The translations under genes and the position numbers were made by a program. Below, in pieces: positions 1 through 10,266 of a stretch of 64,000 nucleotides of DNA (the stretch's first letter is position 1; every line of letters begins with the position of its first letter). Below the pieces are notes generated by a model. The model saw only the letters and a program-made list of their open reading frames with translations, searched no databases and was not told the DNA's origin. Source of the DNA: Druceiella hillmani (taxonomy: Eukaryota > Arthropoda > Insecta > Lepidoptera > Hepialidae); NCBI GenBank assembly GCA_039881145.1, contig JAYKKI010000062.1, positions 1,557,501 to 1,621,500 of the forward strand, written 5' to 3'.

Positions 1-401
1 AGTAAATACAATCATTTATCGTAAAATTATAAAATAAGCATCGCCAGTTGCTGCTTATAGAAAAAACGTGTTATTTAATTAAAAACCAGTAGAGTTGCAT
101 TTATCTTAATAGATTTTATAATAAATATTGCCCAAGATCCTGTGGTATAAAAACGACATTTTCCATTAAAATCTGCCAGGTTGTGTTGGCTTCATGCATG
201 CACATACACAGACACGGTCTTCTATTATTATCTGTATTACTATCTTTTCATCAAAATAGAAAACGAAGCACATAATTCTTCTGTCAAAAGTAGAACTTAT
301 AATTGGAAAAAGGCGTCCGTTATTCTTTTATACTATCGTTTCGAAAACTTTCAATATTATATTTTTATATTCAACTAATTCCATAATTTCATATTCAACT
401 A
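1..401. other. AT-rich non-coding stretch
   Basis: No gene, RNA or recognisable repeat seen. The only open stretch is a 65-codon run (181-378, plus) rich in Tyr/Ile/Asn, as expected by chance in AT-rich DNA. A phrase close to 'attccataatt' occurs at 379-390 and again at the start of the following hairpin. Confidence 0.6.
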
Positions 402-613
402 GTTCCATAATTAATTTCAACATGGTTTTAGAATTATGCGTCAATTGATCTAGTTAAAATCACTGATACAATTGTCATAACGAATATTATTTGATTAAAA
501 AGATCGCAACATCTTTTTAATCAAATAATAGTCGTTATGAGAATTGTATCAGTGATTTTAACTAGATCAATTGACGCATAATTCTAAAACCATGTTGAAA
601 TTAATTATGGAAC
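402..613. repeat. Very large near-perfect inverted repeat (103-bp arms)
   Basis: The left arm (402-504) is the reverse complement of the right arm (511-613), with a 6-base loop (cgcaac, 505-510). I count two mismatches in 103 pairs. The outer ends read GTTCC...GGAAC and are flanked on both sides by CTA, which could be a 3-bp target duplication or simply an extension of the palindrome. No open frame fits inside. It could be a foldback element/MITE or a recent palindromic duplication; the low arm divergence argues for a young origin or for gene conversion between the arms. Confidence 0.9.
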
Positions 614-1609
614 CTAGAAATTTAAGAAACTATTTGACTTCCCTGACGCATTTAATTTTATTGATATCAAATTAATCTTACTCCATAGAAATTGCTTAAT
701 TCTTTGTATGAACAATTAATTCTTATTTAGTTTAAACTCCATTTTCGTAGACGTAAAAAATTAAATATATCAAATACCTGTTCAGAATATATGCGGTTTG
801 GTATTCGTTTCACTCTTCTCCGTTATCGTTGTATGTCAACGATCTGAAATTTTTTTTCAATCACCCCCGCAATCATTAAATCGCGACCAATTATATAATT
901 GTGAGTCACTGCGTAGTCGGTCGACCCATTAAAAAATAAGTCCATGGTACTAGATATTTTCCTCAAAAATATAAAACTGTTAGAGACCTTGGTCTTGAAA
1001 ATTAATCAAAATCAATCTAATTCAAATTCAGACGAACATTCAAATCAATCTAGCAAAATTCAAGTTAAAACGAACAAAAAGACAGACAATGTAAGAAAAT
1101 TTGAAAGTCTTAATCAATATATAGCTTAAACCAAGACATGAAACATTACTAACATATTTACATATCACAGATATAAAGCAAAATAATTTATCAATGCGAC
1201 GGGAATCAAAGATAAAAATATAGTAAATCAGTACAATTCAATACATCCCAAATTATAATAATCCACTATCGCCCAAAGCTAAATTGAAAAATACAATACC
1301 ACATATTGCAGTTAAATACTATGGAATGTTGATTTCTATTTATTTGATAAAAAAGTGTGATTTCTACTTTACCTGAATTAGAAATATTGGGTTATGAAAC
1401 AAACTATGTTCATAATAAAAAGTACACTATAAGAAGCTATTACCTATTAAACATTTGGATATAAAGGATCATTTTTGAAACTCCTTCTTCTCGAAAGAGG
1501 TCAAAAATAGAAACAAATTTCTCCCAACAACCTTTATTAATTCAATATATCTTCTATTCACTCCCCACACACCTTTCCGTTCAACCACGAACTGTTGTTT
1601 TCCTCCTGC
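614..1609. other. Gene-free AT-rich stretch
   Basis: Nothing recognisable. One 61-codon open run (944-1129, plus) is rich in Asn, Ser and Lys and lacks any motif or splice context, so I treat it as chance. A slightly CpG-richer patch lies at 795-925 but is not distinct enough to call separately. Confidence 0.5.
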
Positions 1610-1755
1610 ACATGATGCTGTTCATGATTCAATAAGGTTTTGCGTGATTCCCGTAGGCTTACTGCGAAATACCGGAAGCGGTAAAGTTTAGATTGGTTCG
1701 ATGTTCCGCCCGGAGCAATGAGGGCATACGATATCTGAGAAGTAACTGAAGTAAA
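1610..1755. other. CpG-retaining island
   Basis: This patch has visibly more G+C and CpG than its flanks (for example gcgtgattcccg, accggaagcgg, ccgcccggagc). No open frame, tRNA or terminal repeat explains it. It could be a conserved regulatory element or an old repeat fragment. The word 'ggttcgatgttcc' resembles a B box, but no cloverleaf can be built around it. Confidence 0.35.
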
Positions 1756-1842
1756 TTAAGTTCCTTGCCTGATATATATAGGTTTGGGTTGGTTAGAGGA
1801 ATTATTAGATGAAAAAAATCGATTTCATTTCATGAACCAATG

Positions 1843-1960
1843 TCAAGTACAGAAGGCTGGACTAAACCTGAAATACGAACATTGATATCTAAAAATAAAG
1901 GTATTCGAAAGAAAGGTCCTATGTTATATCTTGGATTGAATCCGTATTGATGGAATATTA
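1843..1960 (+). pseudogene. Possible Myb/SANT-like domain scrap
   Basis: Starting at the ATG at 1843, plus strand, the reading includes 'EGWTKPEIRTLISKNKG', which resembles the first helix of Myb/SANT-like (trihelix-type) domains (Trp, then acidic, then a hydrophobic helix). A stop follows within 40 codons. In the next frame 'SWIESVLMEYYKKEL' continues a similar helical pattern, consistent with a frameshifted relic. The match is short and could be chance. Such domains occur in Harbinger-type transposons and in cellular regulators; I cannot tell which. Confidence 0.18.
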
Positions 1961-2045
1961 CAAGAAAGAACTAAAACAACAAATATAAAATATACAGGTA
2001 ATATGGAATAAAGTTTATCTATATATTGATTTTATTTATATACTT

Positions 2046-2047
<2 letters not shown>

Positions 2048-2091
<44 letters not shown>

Positions 2092-2102
2092 ATGTGTGTG
2101 TA
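2048..2102. repeat. (TA)n passing into (TG)n microsatellite
   Basis: A pure TA run followed by tgtatgtgtgtatgtgtgtg. It abuts the 3' end of the minus-strand SINE at 2103-2252 and probably grew from the simple-sequence tail of that element. Confidence 0.95.
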
Positions 2103-2252
2103 TTTGGCGGACCTGCTGCTAAAAGAGTAATTTCTTACAGTCAACCAGAACTCCAGTCTAACCCCATTCGATGAGCGGCGGGAATCGAACCCAGATCACC
2201 ACGGTGCACCACTCCGTCAAAGACCGTATGCCTTGTGCCCAATCCAATACAG
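2103..2252 (-). mobile_element. tRNA-derived SINE, minus-strand copy
   Basis: On the minus strand the sequence holds a good RNA polymerase III B box (GGTTCGATTCC, plus coordinates 2181-2191). An A-box-like region lies about 40 bp upstream (2215-2250). The tRNA-like head reads 'TTGGATTG..C.CAA.GCATA.G..CTTTGAC' and is followed by a non-tRNA body and a CA/TA simple-sequence tail. The same head and body layout recurs on the plus strand at 35289-35445, which shows a family and not a lone tRNA. The part after the B box does not fold as a tRNA acceptor stem, so this is not a functional tRNA gene. The source tRNA cannot be named with certainty. Confidence 0.75.
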
Positions 2253-5200
2253 CATGATGACGATTGCTCTTAAAATGTTGACATACTTAAAACCAAGAAC
2301 TGGAGAACAATGCACATTACACCTTTCTTTATTATACCCCTTGATATCACTAATATCAAATTTTATAAAAATCGGTATAAAGGTGAACATTTCCCAAACT
2401 CTATCTTGTAGTTTGATAGTCGCCTTTCACAATTTTTAAGGCGGCTATCACGCTGTAAAGTTGAATTTGTGAAACTTCTATTTTTCATACCGCTTGTGAA
2501 AATTCTAATTAGTGACAATTAATCCATAGCTTTGCACTTTGATTTTGTATTGATGATATGACTTATTTTATAGCGTTGAACATATTTAATTGGATGTGTT
2601 GTCTAGCAGCATTTTGATCAAGGCTTATAATATCGGATAACTTTCAGTCGTGAAATAAGCTCCAATATTGAGATCTCAATTCTAAATTAATGAAACTGGT
2701 TCTGAAATTTGCAAGACATCGAATAAAGAATACATTTAATGGAATTTATCAGCATAATGCTGAGTTAATAATATTTTTAAAAACAGGTTCAAGTTTTTTT
2801 AAATATTAACAAAATATTAGCAAGCTGAAATTCCATTACATAATACAAAACCAGAAGGCTATTTTATATAAAAGATACTGTCAGCCATTTTTTATTATAT
2901 TTAAGATCCCTAAAATAAAATCCATTCGATAAAACCATAAAAATAATAGTTTCATCCCGAAGTTTTTTTTTCATATTTACTTAGTTCAACTATTTATTTC
3001 TTTAAAATTTCACTATAATAAGTCTTAGAGTGAAAGATCTATGATATTGTGACATACGGACAAACTGATGGATATGAAATGGATAAACAAGCGGACAGAA
3101 TTATAAACGTTTTTTCTCATTATACTATGGAGCTGTTAGTCTTAAATAGAATATTTATGATGTTGAAACATTCGTATTTATATCGCTATAATTTAATTTG
3201 ATTTACCACTAATTGTGAAAAAATTCCGCCTACAACACGCAGTGTTTCTTTTTAGTTTCCCAGAATGGCGTCTCACGTCTATCTAATTAGATTTTAAGTG
3301 ACGCCATATCCACATATAATTGATAAAGCTACTTAATCTATAAAACGGAAAGAATTGTAAGCTGTAGACGAAGACTATAGATACATATAACTATGATTTT
3401 CTTCCAATTTTGTTGCAGTCAAATAATAAAATAAAGAGAGGAAAGAAGCTAGCAAAAATGAGCCTGGCATAACAGAGGTACAATATAATTATTAAAAAAT
3501 TGATATTTCTGAAGAAATAAAAAAACGAGCTATTCAGTGATTGACAAACAGGAAAAAGTAAAAAATATACCATAATTTATAAGTATAATACCAAAAAAAT
3601 CCTATTTTCATAAACGCGCAAATTTTGTAATATATATGCAGTTAACGACCAATAAAAATAATATTAAATTTTTAATTACGTAAATTCTAATTTTTTAGAT
3701 GCATCCATTTCCTGAATGAATAGAAAATAAAAAACTGGGACGAACGAAACTAAGAAATAATGTCTCGATGATTGATTGTTATGCAGCACTTATAAATTAA
3801 AAAAAAACATCTTACAAACCACGGAAATAATACAGTTATTTATCTTATAACGTATTTTATAAAAGTAATAATAATACTACAGAATATTAAAAAACATTTT
3901 TTTTTTGCATTAAATAAAATAATAGCAGCTACTAAATATTTTACAAATATTTTTATGAAATGTTTTTCTGGGTCGACTATAATTCTCTGTATTAATTTCA
4001 TACATTCGAAATCTAATAAAACTTTAAAGAAAGGTCTCTCGAGTTGAGTATTAAAGATGAAAAGATCACTCAATGGAATATAATAATTCCTATAAATAAT
4101 AAAAGTTACATCTTGTTTCCACGATTATGTGTAATACTCGAAGATTTTCATTGCACACAAATTACATTTTCATTGAATCGTTAATCAATTTCCCACGTGT
4201 CATTTATTTTTCTGGAAATGATATTTTGCCGCAAATATTCCAACTAATTCTTCGTACTTTTGCTGTTAAATATTAAATTTGAAATATCTTATTTGGCATT
4301 TTTTACTTCGGTACCAATTTCACTTTATACGTTTTGTTCTATTCATATAAAAGTATACGTACGTATAACTTTTTGTTTAGTACAAGTTTTCTTCCAATTG
4401 CTTAAAAGTGAAATATTACATTTGCCAAAGTGGCTTTATTACATGTGTATATATATATATATATAAAATGTAATAAAATATACATTTATTTTAAAGTTTT
4501 CGTTTTTTTTTATGTATAGATTTCAGTGGAGTTAGTAAAGCAATATCTTCAGAAATAATTCGATAATTATTGTGAGAAATAATGAAACTAAGATTTTTGG
4601 AAAATCGATCGATTTCCAAAAAAATTCCGTATAGATTATAGTCACGTTAGACTAAAATCACCAAGTACGGTTTTTTAATATCTAGCAACACATCTTTATC
4701 GTAATAGTTGCAATAAATAATCTTAAAATATCAAACATTAAAACTTACAACTTATTTTTTCCTCATAACCTATAACTTTTTTTCTTTATATTTACCCGTA
4801 GAAAGAAAATAGAAAATTTTTAAACTTATCTAATTTTGTTTCAAATGTAAAAAAAATTGTACATTATTGTGTAACATTTTTTAAATGTCTTTTATTTCTT
4901 TACTTTTTTCTATAAAATAGCAATATCCATTTTTTTCTTAGTTTATTTGGAAAAAGGATTATAATTTATTTTTCAAGACACAAAACAGATTATAGATTTC
5001 ATTTGTCTCTAAATAGTGTGAAATACTCAATTTCAGTTAACTGTAATTCAATCATTTGCACACTTCCTGTTTCAGGTTAGAATTAGATTAATAAATTGAG
5101 GTATGCGATTAGTAACAAGAGGAACGTAATTATATCGCGTTTAGGATAATCAAAAATATCTCGTAACTACAAACTAACAAAGTACAAAGGAAAAAATAAG

Positions 5201-5694
5201 TGGCAGTGATTGTTTAATAGAATATGTGCGACTAACGCAAGTGAATTGGATACAGCAAACCTACACTTCCATACACTATCCATTCGATGACAAGAATTAT
5301 TTAATAACCAATTTTTAGTCGTTTATTAGAATATCTCATTTGTGTATTGTTCAGTTTTGGAAATCGTTCATAATTGTTCCATGTTATTAATAAACAAACA
5401 ACAATTATGAGTACTAAATTATTTGAGACTATTTACTTGCAAGAAACCGGATGCGCGTTTTCTTTTAAAGAAGTTTACTTTCATCCGTCTCATTTATAAG
5501 GACAGATTTGAGTAATTTCTTTAGATGTACTAGAAATAGAACAACTTTGTTTCAGACACTTTTTTGTTGGTTTGTAGGTGCATTTGACTCATCTGCTAAA
5601 CAGCGATGACCACATTGTAAAGCACAGAAGACAACTTCAAAGACAAATCCTACATAATAGAAGTCGAGGATACAGTCAGGATAGAAGCAAGCAG
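2253..5694. other. Long gene-free AT-rich stretch
   Basis: No coding, RNA or structured repeat identified in 3.4 kb. It contains a short TA run (4449-4465), poly-A and poly-T tracts, and chance open runs at 3391-3573 and 3840-4073 (minus) and 4260-4466 (plus), all rich in Phe/Ile/Lys. At 3050-3105 the words 'acggacaaactgatgg' and 'gcggacag' may be a worn minus-strand copy of the dispersed CCGTCTGTC-type repeat seen elsewhere. Confidence 0.5.
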
Positions 5695-5870
5695 TAATGA
5701 ATAGCTCCATTGCACAGCTTCGGTTTGAGCGGTAGAACCATCAGCCAGAAAAATCCGGTGGCAAAAAAGGAAAGCGCGCTAGCGCTGTGGCCTTTTTGTC
5801 CAGCCCGCGGTGCTCGCTTTCTCTCTCAGTGATCATCTGTCTTTACCGCGGCACGCTACCTCAAGTTTTT
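5695..5870. other. GC/CpG-rich island
   Basis: This is the sharpest CpG-rich patch in the first 10 kb. It includes a gcgcgctagcgc palindrome, ccgcggtgctcgc and ccgcggcacgc, next to a pyrimidine run (ctttctctctc). No open frame longer than chance crosses it, and it lacks SINE or LINE hallmarks. It could be a promoter-like or enhancer element, a first non-coding exon, or a worn repeat. Confidence 0.4.
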
Positions 5871-6401
5871 TTCATTACCATCTTTAGATTTTGCGACACT
5901 TTTCATGTGTAAATGGGCTCGTCAGAATAAAAAGATTCATTCAACATTCACAATCTAGATTTCTACTATCTTACATCTTATTCTACATCTGATTTCAAGA
6001 TAAACATTTGCCTTATACTCGCTTCAAGTTCATGAGCTGTTTTTTTTCAGTATTGGACTTTAATTCTAAAATTGTTATACTCTACTACTAGTTAAAATCT
6101 ACGCTTTTTTTCTTGTCATTCTAGGTCACTGCGTCACTTTTTTAATATCAATTATGTTTTCGCCCTATTTTAGAATATGCACAAATTTTACAAACTTAAT
6201 ACTTCCATCAGATTTTCAATATTTTTTCTGGGTAAGAAACTAATCCTCTTTAAAAGCAGAAAGTTATATGAACTGTTTGTAAATGGACAATTGAGTAACG
6301 TAAAAAACTTTGGCATCGGTGGCAGTGTTACCGATCTTCCTGTTTTTATGATATTAAAATCAATGTAAAACAATAACAAATTTATATGTACCAATATGTT
6401 A

Positions 6402-6407
<6 letters not shown>
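5871..6407. other. Gene-free stretch
   Basis: Two overlapping open runs of 63-68 codons on opposite strands (6177-6368 plus, 6188-6394 minus) are mirror shadows without motifs. Nothing else seen. Confidence 0.5.

Positions 6408-6463
<56 letters not shown>
6408..6463. repeat. (TA)n microsatellite
   Basis: An uninterrupted TA run of about 56 bases, introduced by gtgtg. Confidence 0.97.
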
Positions 6464-6468
<5 letters not shown>

Positions 6469-6835
6469 CGCATTTATTTTATTACAATACCGATAAAAGT
6501 AAGACAATGTTTAAATAAATACATATTAAATAAAGGTTAATATAAAAAAAATTATAATATATTGCAAAATCGCATCGCTCCGCTATAGTGATACTTAGAT
6601 TAATCAATCTGATAAATAGACATATGTCTGCCAGATATTTTATTAAGGACTTGAATGGTGTAACGAAAGATACAAATCTTTGCATTTTAATTGATATCAT
6701 TAAAAAAATAAAAGTTTGAATTTAAAAGCTGAATTTAAATTTAAGAACACAAACAAAAATGCGTGGCACCGAGTAAGTGGCGTTTTACACTATTACCAAT
6801 CACCCAGTTTTAATAATATTAGCATAAGCAGTTAA

Positions 6836-6910
6836 GTTAGTACAAATAAGTTTATTACTGCTTTATGCATAATGTTAGCATAAAGCAGTAATAAACTTAT
6901 TTGTACTAAC
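6836..6910. repeat. Perfect 33-bp hairpin
   Basis: The arms 6836-6868 and 6878-6910 are exact reverse complements around a 9-base loop (ataatgtta). Just upstream, 6818-6835 holds a worn third version of the arm end (attagcataagcagttaa). That pattern fits copying errors at this locus better than a transposon. Confidence 0.92.
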
Positions 6911-7268
6911 ATTTTCGTACATGTTTATTCCATACAAATATCGACAAAAGTATTAAAAGTTTAAATAAATATGTATTAAATAAATTTCATGTTTAGAAAG
7001 TATGTTAAAGCTGTATCGCCCCCAACATTGAAACTCAAAAGAATCAGTCTGACGGATAAATTAACAGAGACTTATATCCCAGATAAACCGGGAATTTTGC
7101 ATTGGACAAATTGACGAACGCATTCCGGCAACGAAAATGAATTTTGCAGGCCTTTAATATCAAACTTTTTGATGTTTCCTGTTCTGGGAAGGGTACAATA
7201 TTTTATTACGCAATAGCATATGAATCAATAGAAGAAATAATATGCAAGCCATTGTGAGCCGTCGAAAT

Positions 7269-7280
7269 AATATATATATG

Positions 7281-7357
<77 letters not shown>

Positions 7358-7368
7358 TTATATATATT
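7269..7368. repeat. (TA)n microsatellite with TG interruptions
   Basis: A TA run of about 100 bases with single G and C interruptions, ending in tgtgtgtt. It lies about 170 bp beyond the 3' end of the decayed gene at 7540-9700. Confidence 0.97.
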
Positions 7369-7539
7369 TAAAATATAGGTTACTAATATAAACAACAAAA
7401 TGACACTATCAAAACAAATTATTGTTTAGAAAACTTGCAAAAAATTAAATTTAATTATTAAGTTCTATCGAAAAAAAATAGAGCATCAACATATAAAATG
7501 TAGCTTCAACGATAATATACATTGTAGCATCATAAAAAA

Positions 7540-9700
7540 TGTATTACAATGAAACATTTTTACAATCATGCACAACACATTTACATAAATTAATACAACT
7601 TAACCCAATTTTTTTAAAATTACAAGCCATAGTTTGGCAATCGGAGTTACGTTTGTACCGATGTTTTAGACATTTCGATATCGGTGTCTTGGTCATTTCT
7701 TTAGGGTGCAAATTCGATTCCAGCGATCCATAAACAAACTGTATAAAATGAATACCTTCAATTAGCGGCTCTGAACAATTTTTCAGTAAATATGTTGTAC
7801 TAAATCCCTTAAATGGACAATATAAGTATAATGCATCAGATGTACAGATAATTTTTAATAAATTCAAATAAAAACCAATATTTTGTAAAATTGACTTGTA
7901 TCAAAGCTCATCCGGTTCATTTTTTGCTTATTACCCTTTTAATAAGCAAAAAATGAACCGGACAGGTACAAATTTCTTAAAGGCTATGAAATTTTTTCAA
8001 AGATCAAAAATTCATTTCTTAAATTGGCTACTTCGTTTTGAAAAATCGAGGGAATCGGCTTTTAGTGATGCTTTTTAGTATATAATCGACTTGATGCATC
8101 ATAGCCAGTTAATGCATACAATGCTGGCAAGATTTTGAACATTTTGTCATCAAGGGATTATGCAGTCATATTACAATCTAAGATATATTTTTTATGTATG
8201 CCATCGAACCTTACCCTTTGGCAGCCAATATTTTGAAGCTCTCGCCAAAAATTAATTGCTACAATAAAAGCATTTGTATGGGCATTTATAATAATACTAT
8301 CTGCACTTTCATTGCATGGAATGCATGAAAAGATATTTTTAGGTTTGCTTCTAAATAATTATATTTTAATGTAAAAATGTCAGAAAATAAACGACCTTGT
8401 ACTTTTAAACACTTAGTCGGGTCATCAAATCCACTAAAGATGTATAAGCTCGTCATTTTCTTTAAGTTGTATATATTTTCATACATAGAAATTGAATAAA
8501 GAAATTGAATAAGTTGTAATTTATTTTAATTGCTTTCGAAGAAGCCTTTTGTATCAGCTGCATATTGGTTAAGTTAATTTTATTTATGATGTTTTGAACG
8601 GCTTGTTCTTTATTTGGTAGTTTAGACTCCTAAAACTTGATAGAAACATCATCATAACTATAAAATAATAAATCAACTCTTTTTAACAACAGAATGAGAA
8701 AAAAAAACCAATGGTTTTTGAAATATGCGAAGATATGAAAAGTAAATAAAAAAAATATGAAAAATAAAAAGATATGAAAGATAAAAAACGGCATGTTTTA
8801 ATTTATTTGATTTGAATTTGATGTACTGCTGACATACCATCAAAAATAATACTTTTGGAAGAATCCGAAAATAACATTTCTTGCAATGAGCTTGTTTCAC
8901 AATGATTCTTTAATTTTCACGGTCGAGTGCCGACTTGATTGTTTTTCTGTAGAAATCTTCTTCTTCAAACAAATATTTTCAATAATCTAAAATTTTATGT
9001 GACGCTAATATCATCGGGTTGAAGAACCGCCCAGATGCCAGCATGAATATTTAGTGAATGACTGTTATATTGTAACATTTTCAAATTTTTATGGTCAGTA
9101 CTAATATTCCCTGTTTTTGGAATGTAATTAAAATTATGGAGAGGAACATTTTTGTCGGGCATGTTTTTAATTTTTAGTCCATTTTCACAATTTGCGGTTA
9201 AAAAATCTTGACTGGTTTCAAACTGAGCAAGTATTATCTCGTTGATTCCTGTACAAGAGCACCAGGCAAAATGTTTTGTAGATCGAACTCATTAATCTTG
9301 GAAAGACCACAATCTTTTAAATTCTTGATTAATGTTTGAACATCCTCTTCATATTTAGATTTCTCTAATCTGAATATCCTAACTTGAATGACATAATATC
9401 TTTTTCTATATTCACTTCGTTCGCTATGGATGTTAGTATCAAAATATCCCCTGTAACGTTAGATTACATTTGAAGACATGATAATGGAGCGGAGTTAGTA
9501 GAATTTTTAACATTCACAGCGTGACATTTACATGGAGTAGCTTCTGTGCTTCGTAAACTTAGATTTTAATTCAGATATTTTTATATTCTGGTGTATCAGA
9601 GCACTTATAATATTTTCAACTCCTGACATCTCCTTTCCATCACTATCCAACTTAAATGGATTAAATGGATAGCAATTAACATGAATTATAATTTTCACTG
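7540..9700 (-). pseudogene. Decayed member of an uncharacterised metazoan 'DGM / LTGCDxTS / Cys-tail' gene family
   Basis: Read on minus, blocks of a protein I know only as an uncharacterised, often multicopy metazoan family follow one another in order. N-terminal part: 'YPFNPFKLDSDGKEMSG' (about 9630-9680) and 'RLEKSKYEEDVQTLIK' (9310-9375). Middle: 'SKSIIFDGMSAVHQIQI' (8810-8860), matching the family's 'VDGMAVV' block. Then 'NAHTNAFIVAINFWREL', where relatives usually have TDV, followed by 'FDGIHKKYILDC' (8170-8290). Next comes 'KILPALYALTGYDASS' (8070-8135), matching 'LPALHALTGCDxTS'. The C-terminal open run of 107 codons (7544-7867) ends in a Cys-rich tail with the last Cys residues spaced C..C.KIGLSC..LCKC. 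Many stops and frameshifts separate the blocks, and a perfect 23-bp hairpin interrupts it at 7911-7962. No introns or terminal repeats were seen. The biochemical function of the family is unknown to me. The block order makes the family call fairly safe. Confidence 0.7.
7911..7962. repeat. Perfect 23-bp hairpin inside the decayed gene
   Basis: The arms 7911-7933 and 7940-7962 are exact reverse complements around a 6-base loop (cccttt). It sits between the LTG block and the C-terminal block of the minus-strand relic, so it arose within formerly coding DNA. Confidence 0.92.
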
Positions 9701-9889
9701 CACGAAAAGCACATTAATAATAAAATGAAGATATCTCTTTAACGTGTACCTAGTTTAGAGCCGCAGATAAAAATTTGTAACCTTAAATAAAATTTAGCAT
9801 CATAGAGTAATTACCTCAAAACATTTTATTACAGCTAAATCTGAAACATATGCCACAGATAAAGCTAAATGTACGTAATATATAATGTT
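9701..9889. other. Short gene-free stretch
   Basis: Nothing recognisable between the upstream end of the decayed gene and the CpG-rich island; AT-rich with no repeats seen. Confidence 0.4.
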
Positions 9890-9900
9890 TTGTTTTTCAG

Positions 9901-10031
9901 GTTTATTTACATTAATTTATTACATGGTATTAAAAATATGACTTCGACTGTGCTCGGAGCAAATCATTTAAACAGTTCCGCACTCAAAATTCGCGACACC
10001 ATTCAGCCACCCGATATTCACAAGGGAGTAC
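9901..10031 (+). CDS. Candidate short exon (very tentative)
   Basis: A pyrimidine-rich acceptor-like word (ttgtttttcag) ends at 9900. An open frame then runs through an internal ATG at 9938 (MTSTVLGANHLNSS, then ALKIRDTIQPPDIHKG) to a donor-like word GTACGT at 10029. The coding-like part is clearly richer in G+C and CpG than its flanks. I do not recognise the peptide. It could be the first coding exon of a gene extending beyond the window or a chance frame across a regulatory island. No second exon was found. Confidence 0.2.
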
Positions 10032-10205
10032 GTTTCCTAACTAATACGGTTTCCTTTACATGACGTCATTAAAATACGTCAACACGATGATATTGCTATT
10101 TTCCACAATGCCACAAAACGGAAGCGATAAACGTCATGGTCCCCTGCGACAACGGAGAGTTTCCTTGTGGGCGGAACCCTCCTCGCTCGGGGAATATATG
10201 TATCC
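9938..10205. promoter_or_regulatory. CpG-rich island with a full CRE palindrome
   Basis: The island holds the palindrome TGACGTCA (10061-10068), further ACGTC words (10076-10080, 10131-10135), and the GC-rich run cctcctcgctcgggg (10179-10193). Full CRE sites bind CREB/ATF factors in animals. The density of ACGT words and retained CpG suggests a regulatory element or promoter, but no transcription evidence is available. Confidence 0.35.
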
Positions 10206-10266
10206 ATATAATAATATTCCACTGTTTCATATTTATTATTTGTACGTCGCGGAAATTATGAAATAG

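Noticed and set aside
944..1129. 61-residue Asn/Ser/Lys-rich frame, possible small secreted or disordered protein
   Set aside because: Low complexity, no signal peptide, no splice or promoter context, and of a length expected by chance at this base composition.
2103..2252. Functional tRNA gene (B box GGTTCGATTCC)
   Set aside because: No acceptor stem or complete cloverleaf; a second copy with the same non-tRNA body at 35289-35445 shows it is a SINE. The same reasoning removes the B box at 35350-35360.
2233..2439. 68-residue plus frame
   Set aside because: It begins inside the antisense of the SINE head and runs into AT-rich DNA, so it is not an independent gene.
10060..10266. 68-residue plus frame over the CpG island (MTSLKYVNTM...)
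   Set aside because: It is out of frame with the candidate exon, and its openness is explained by the GC-rich composition of the island.
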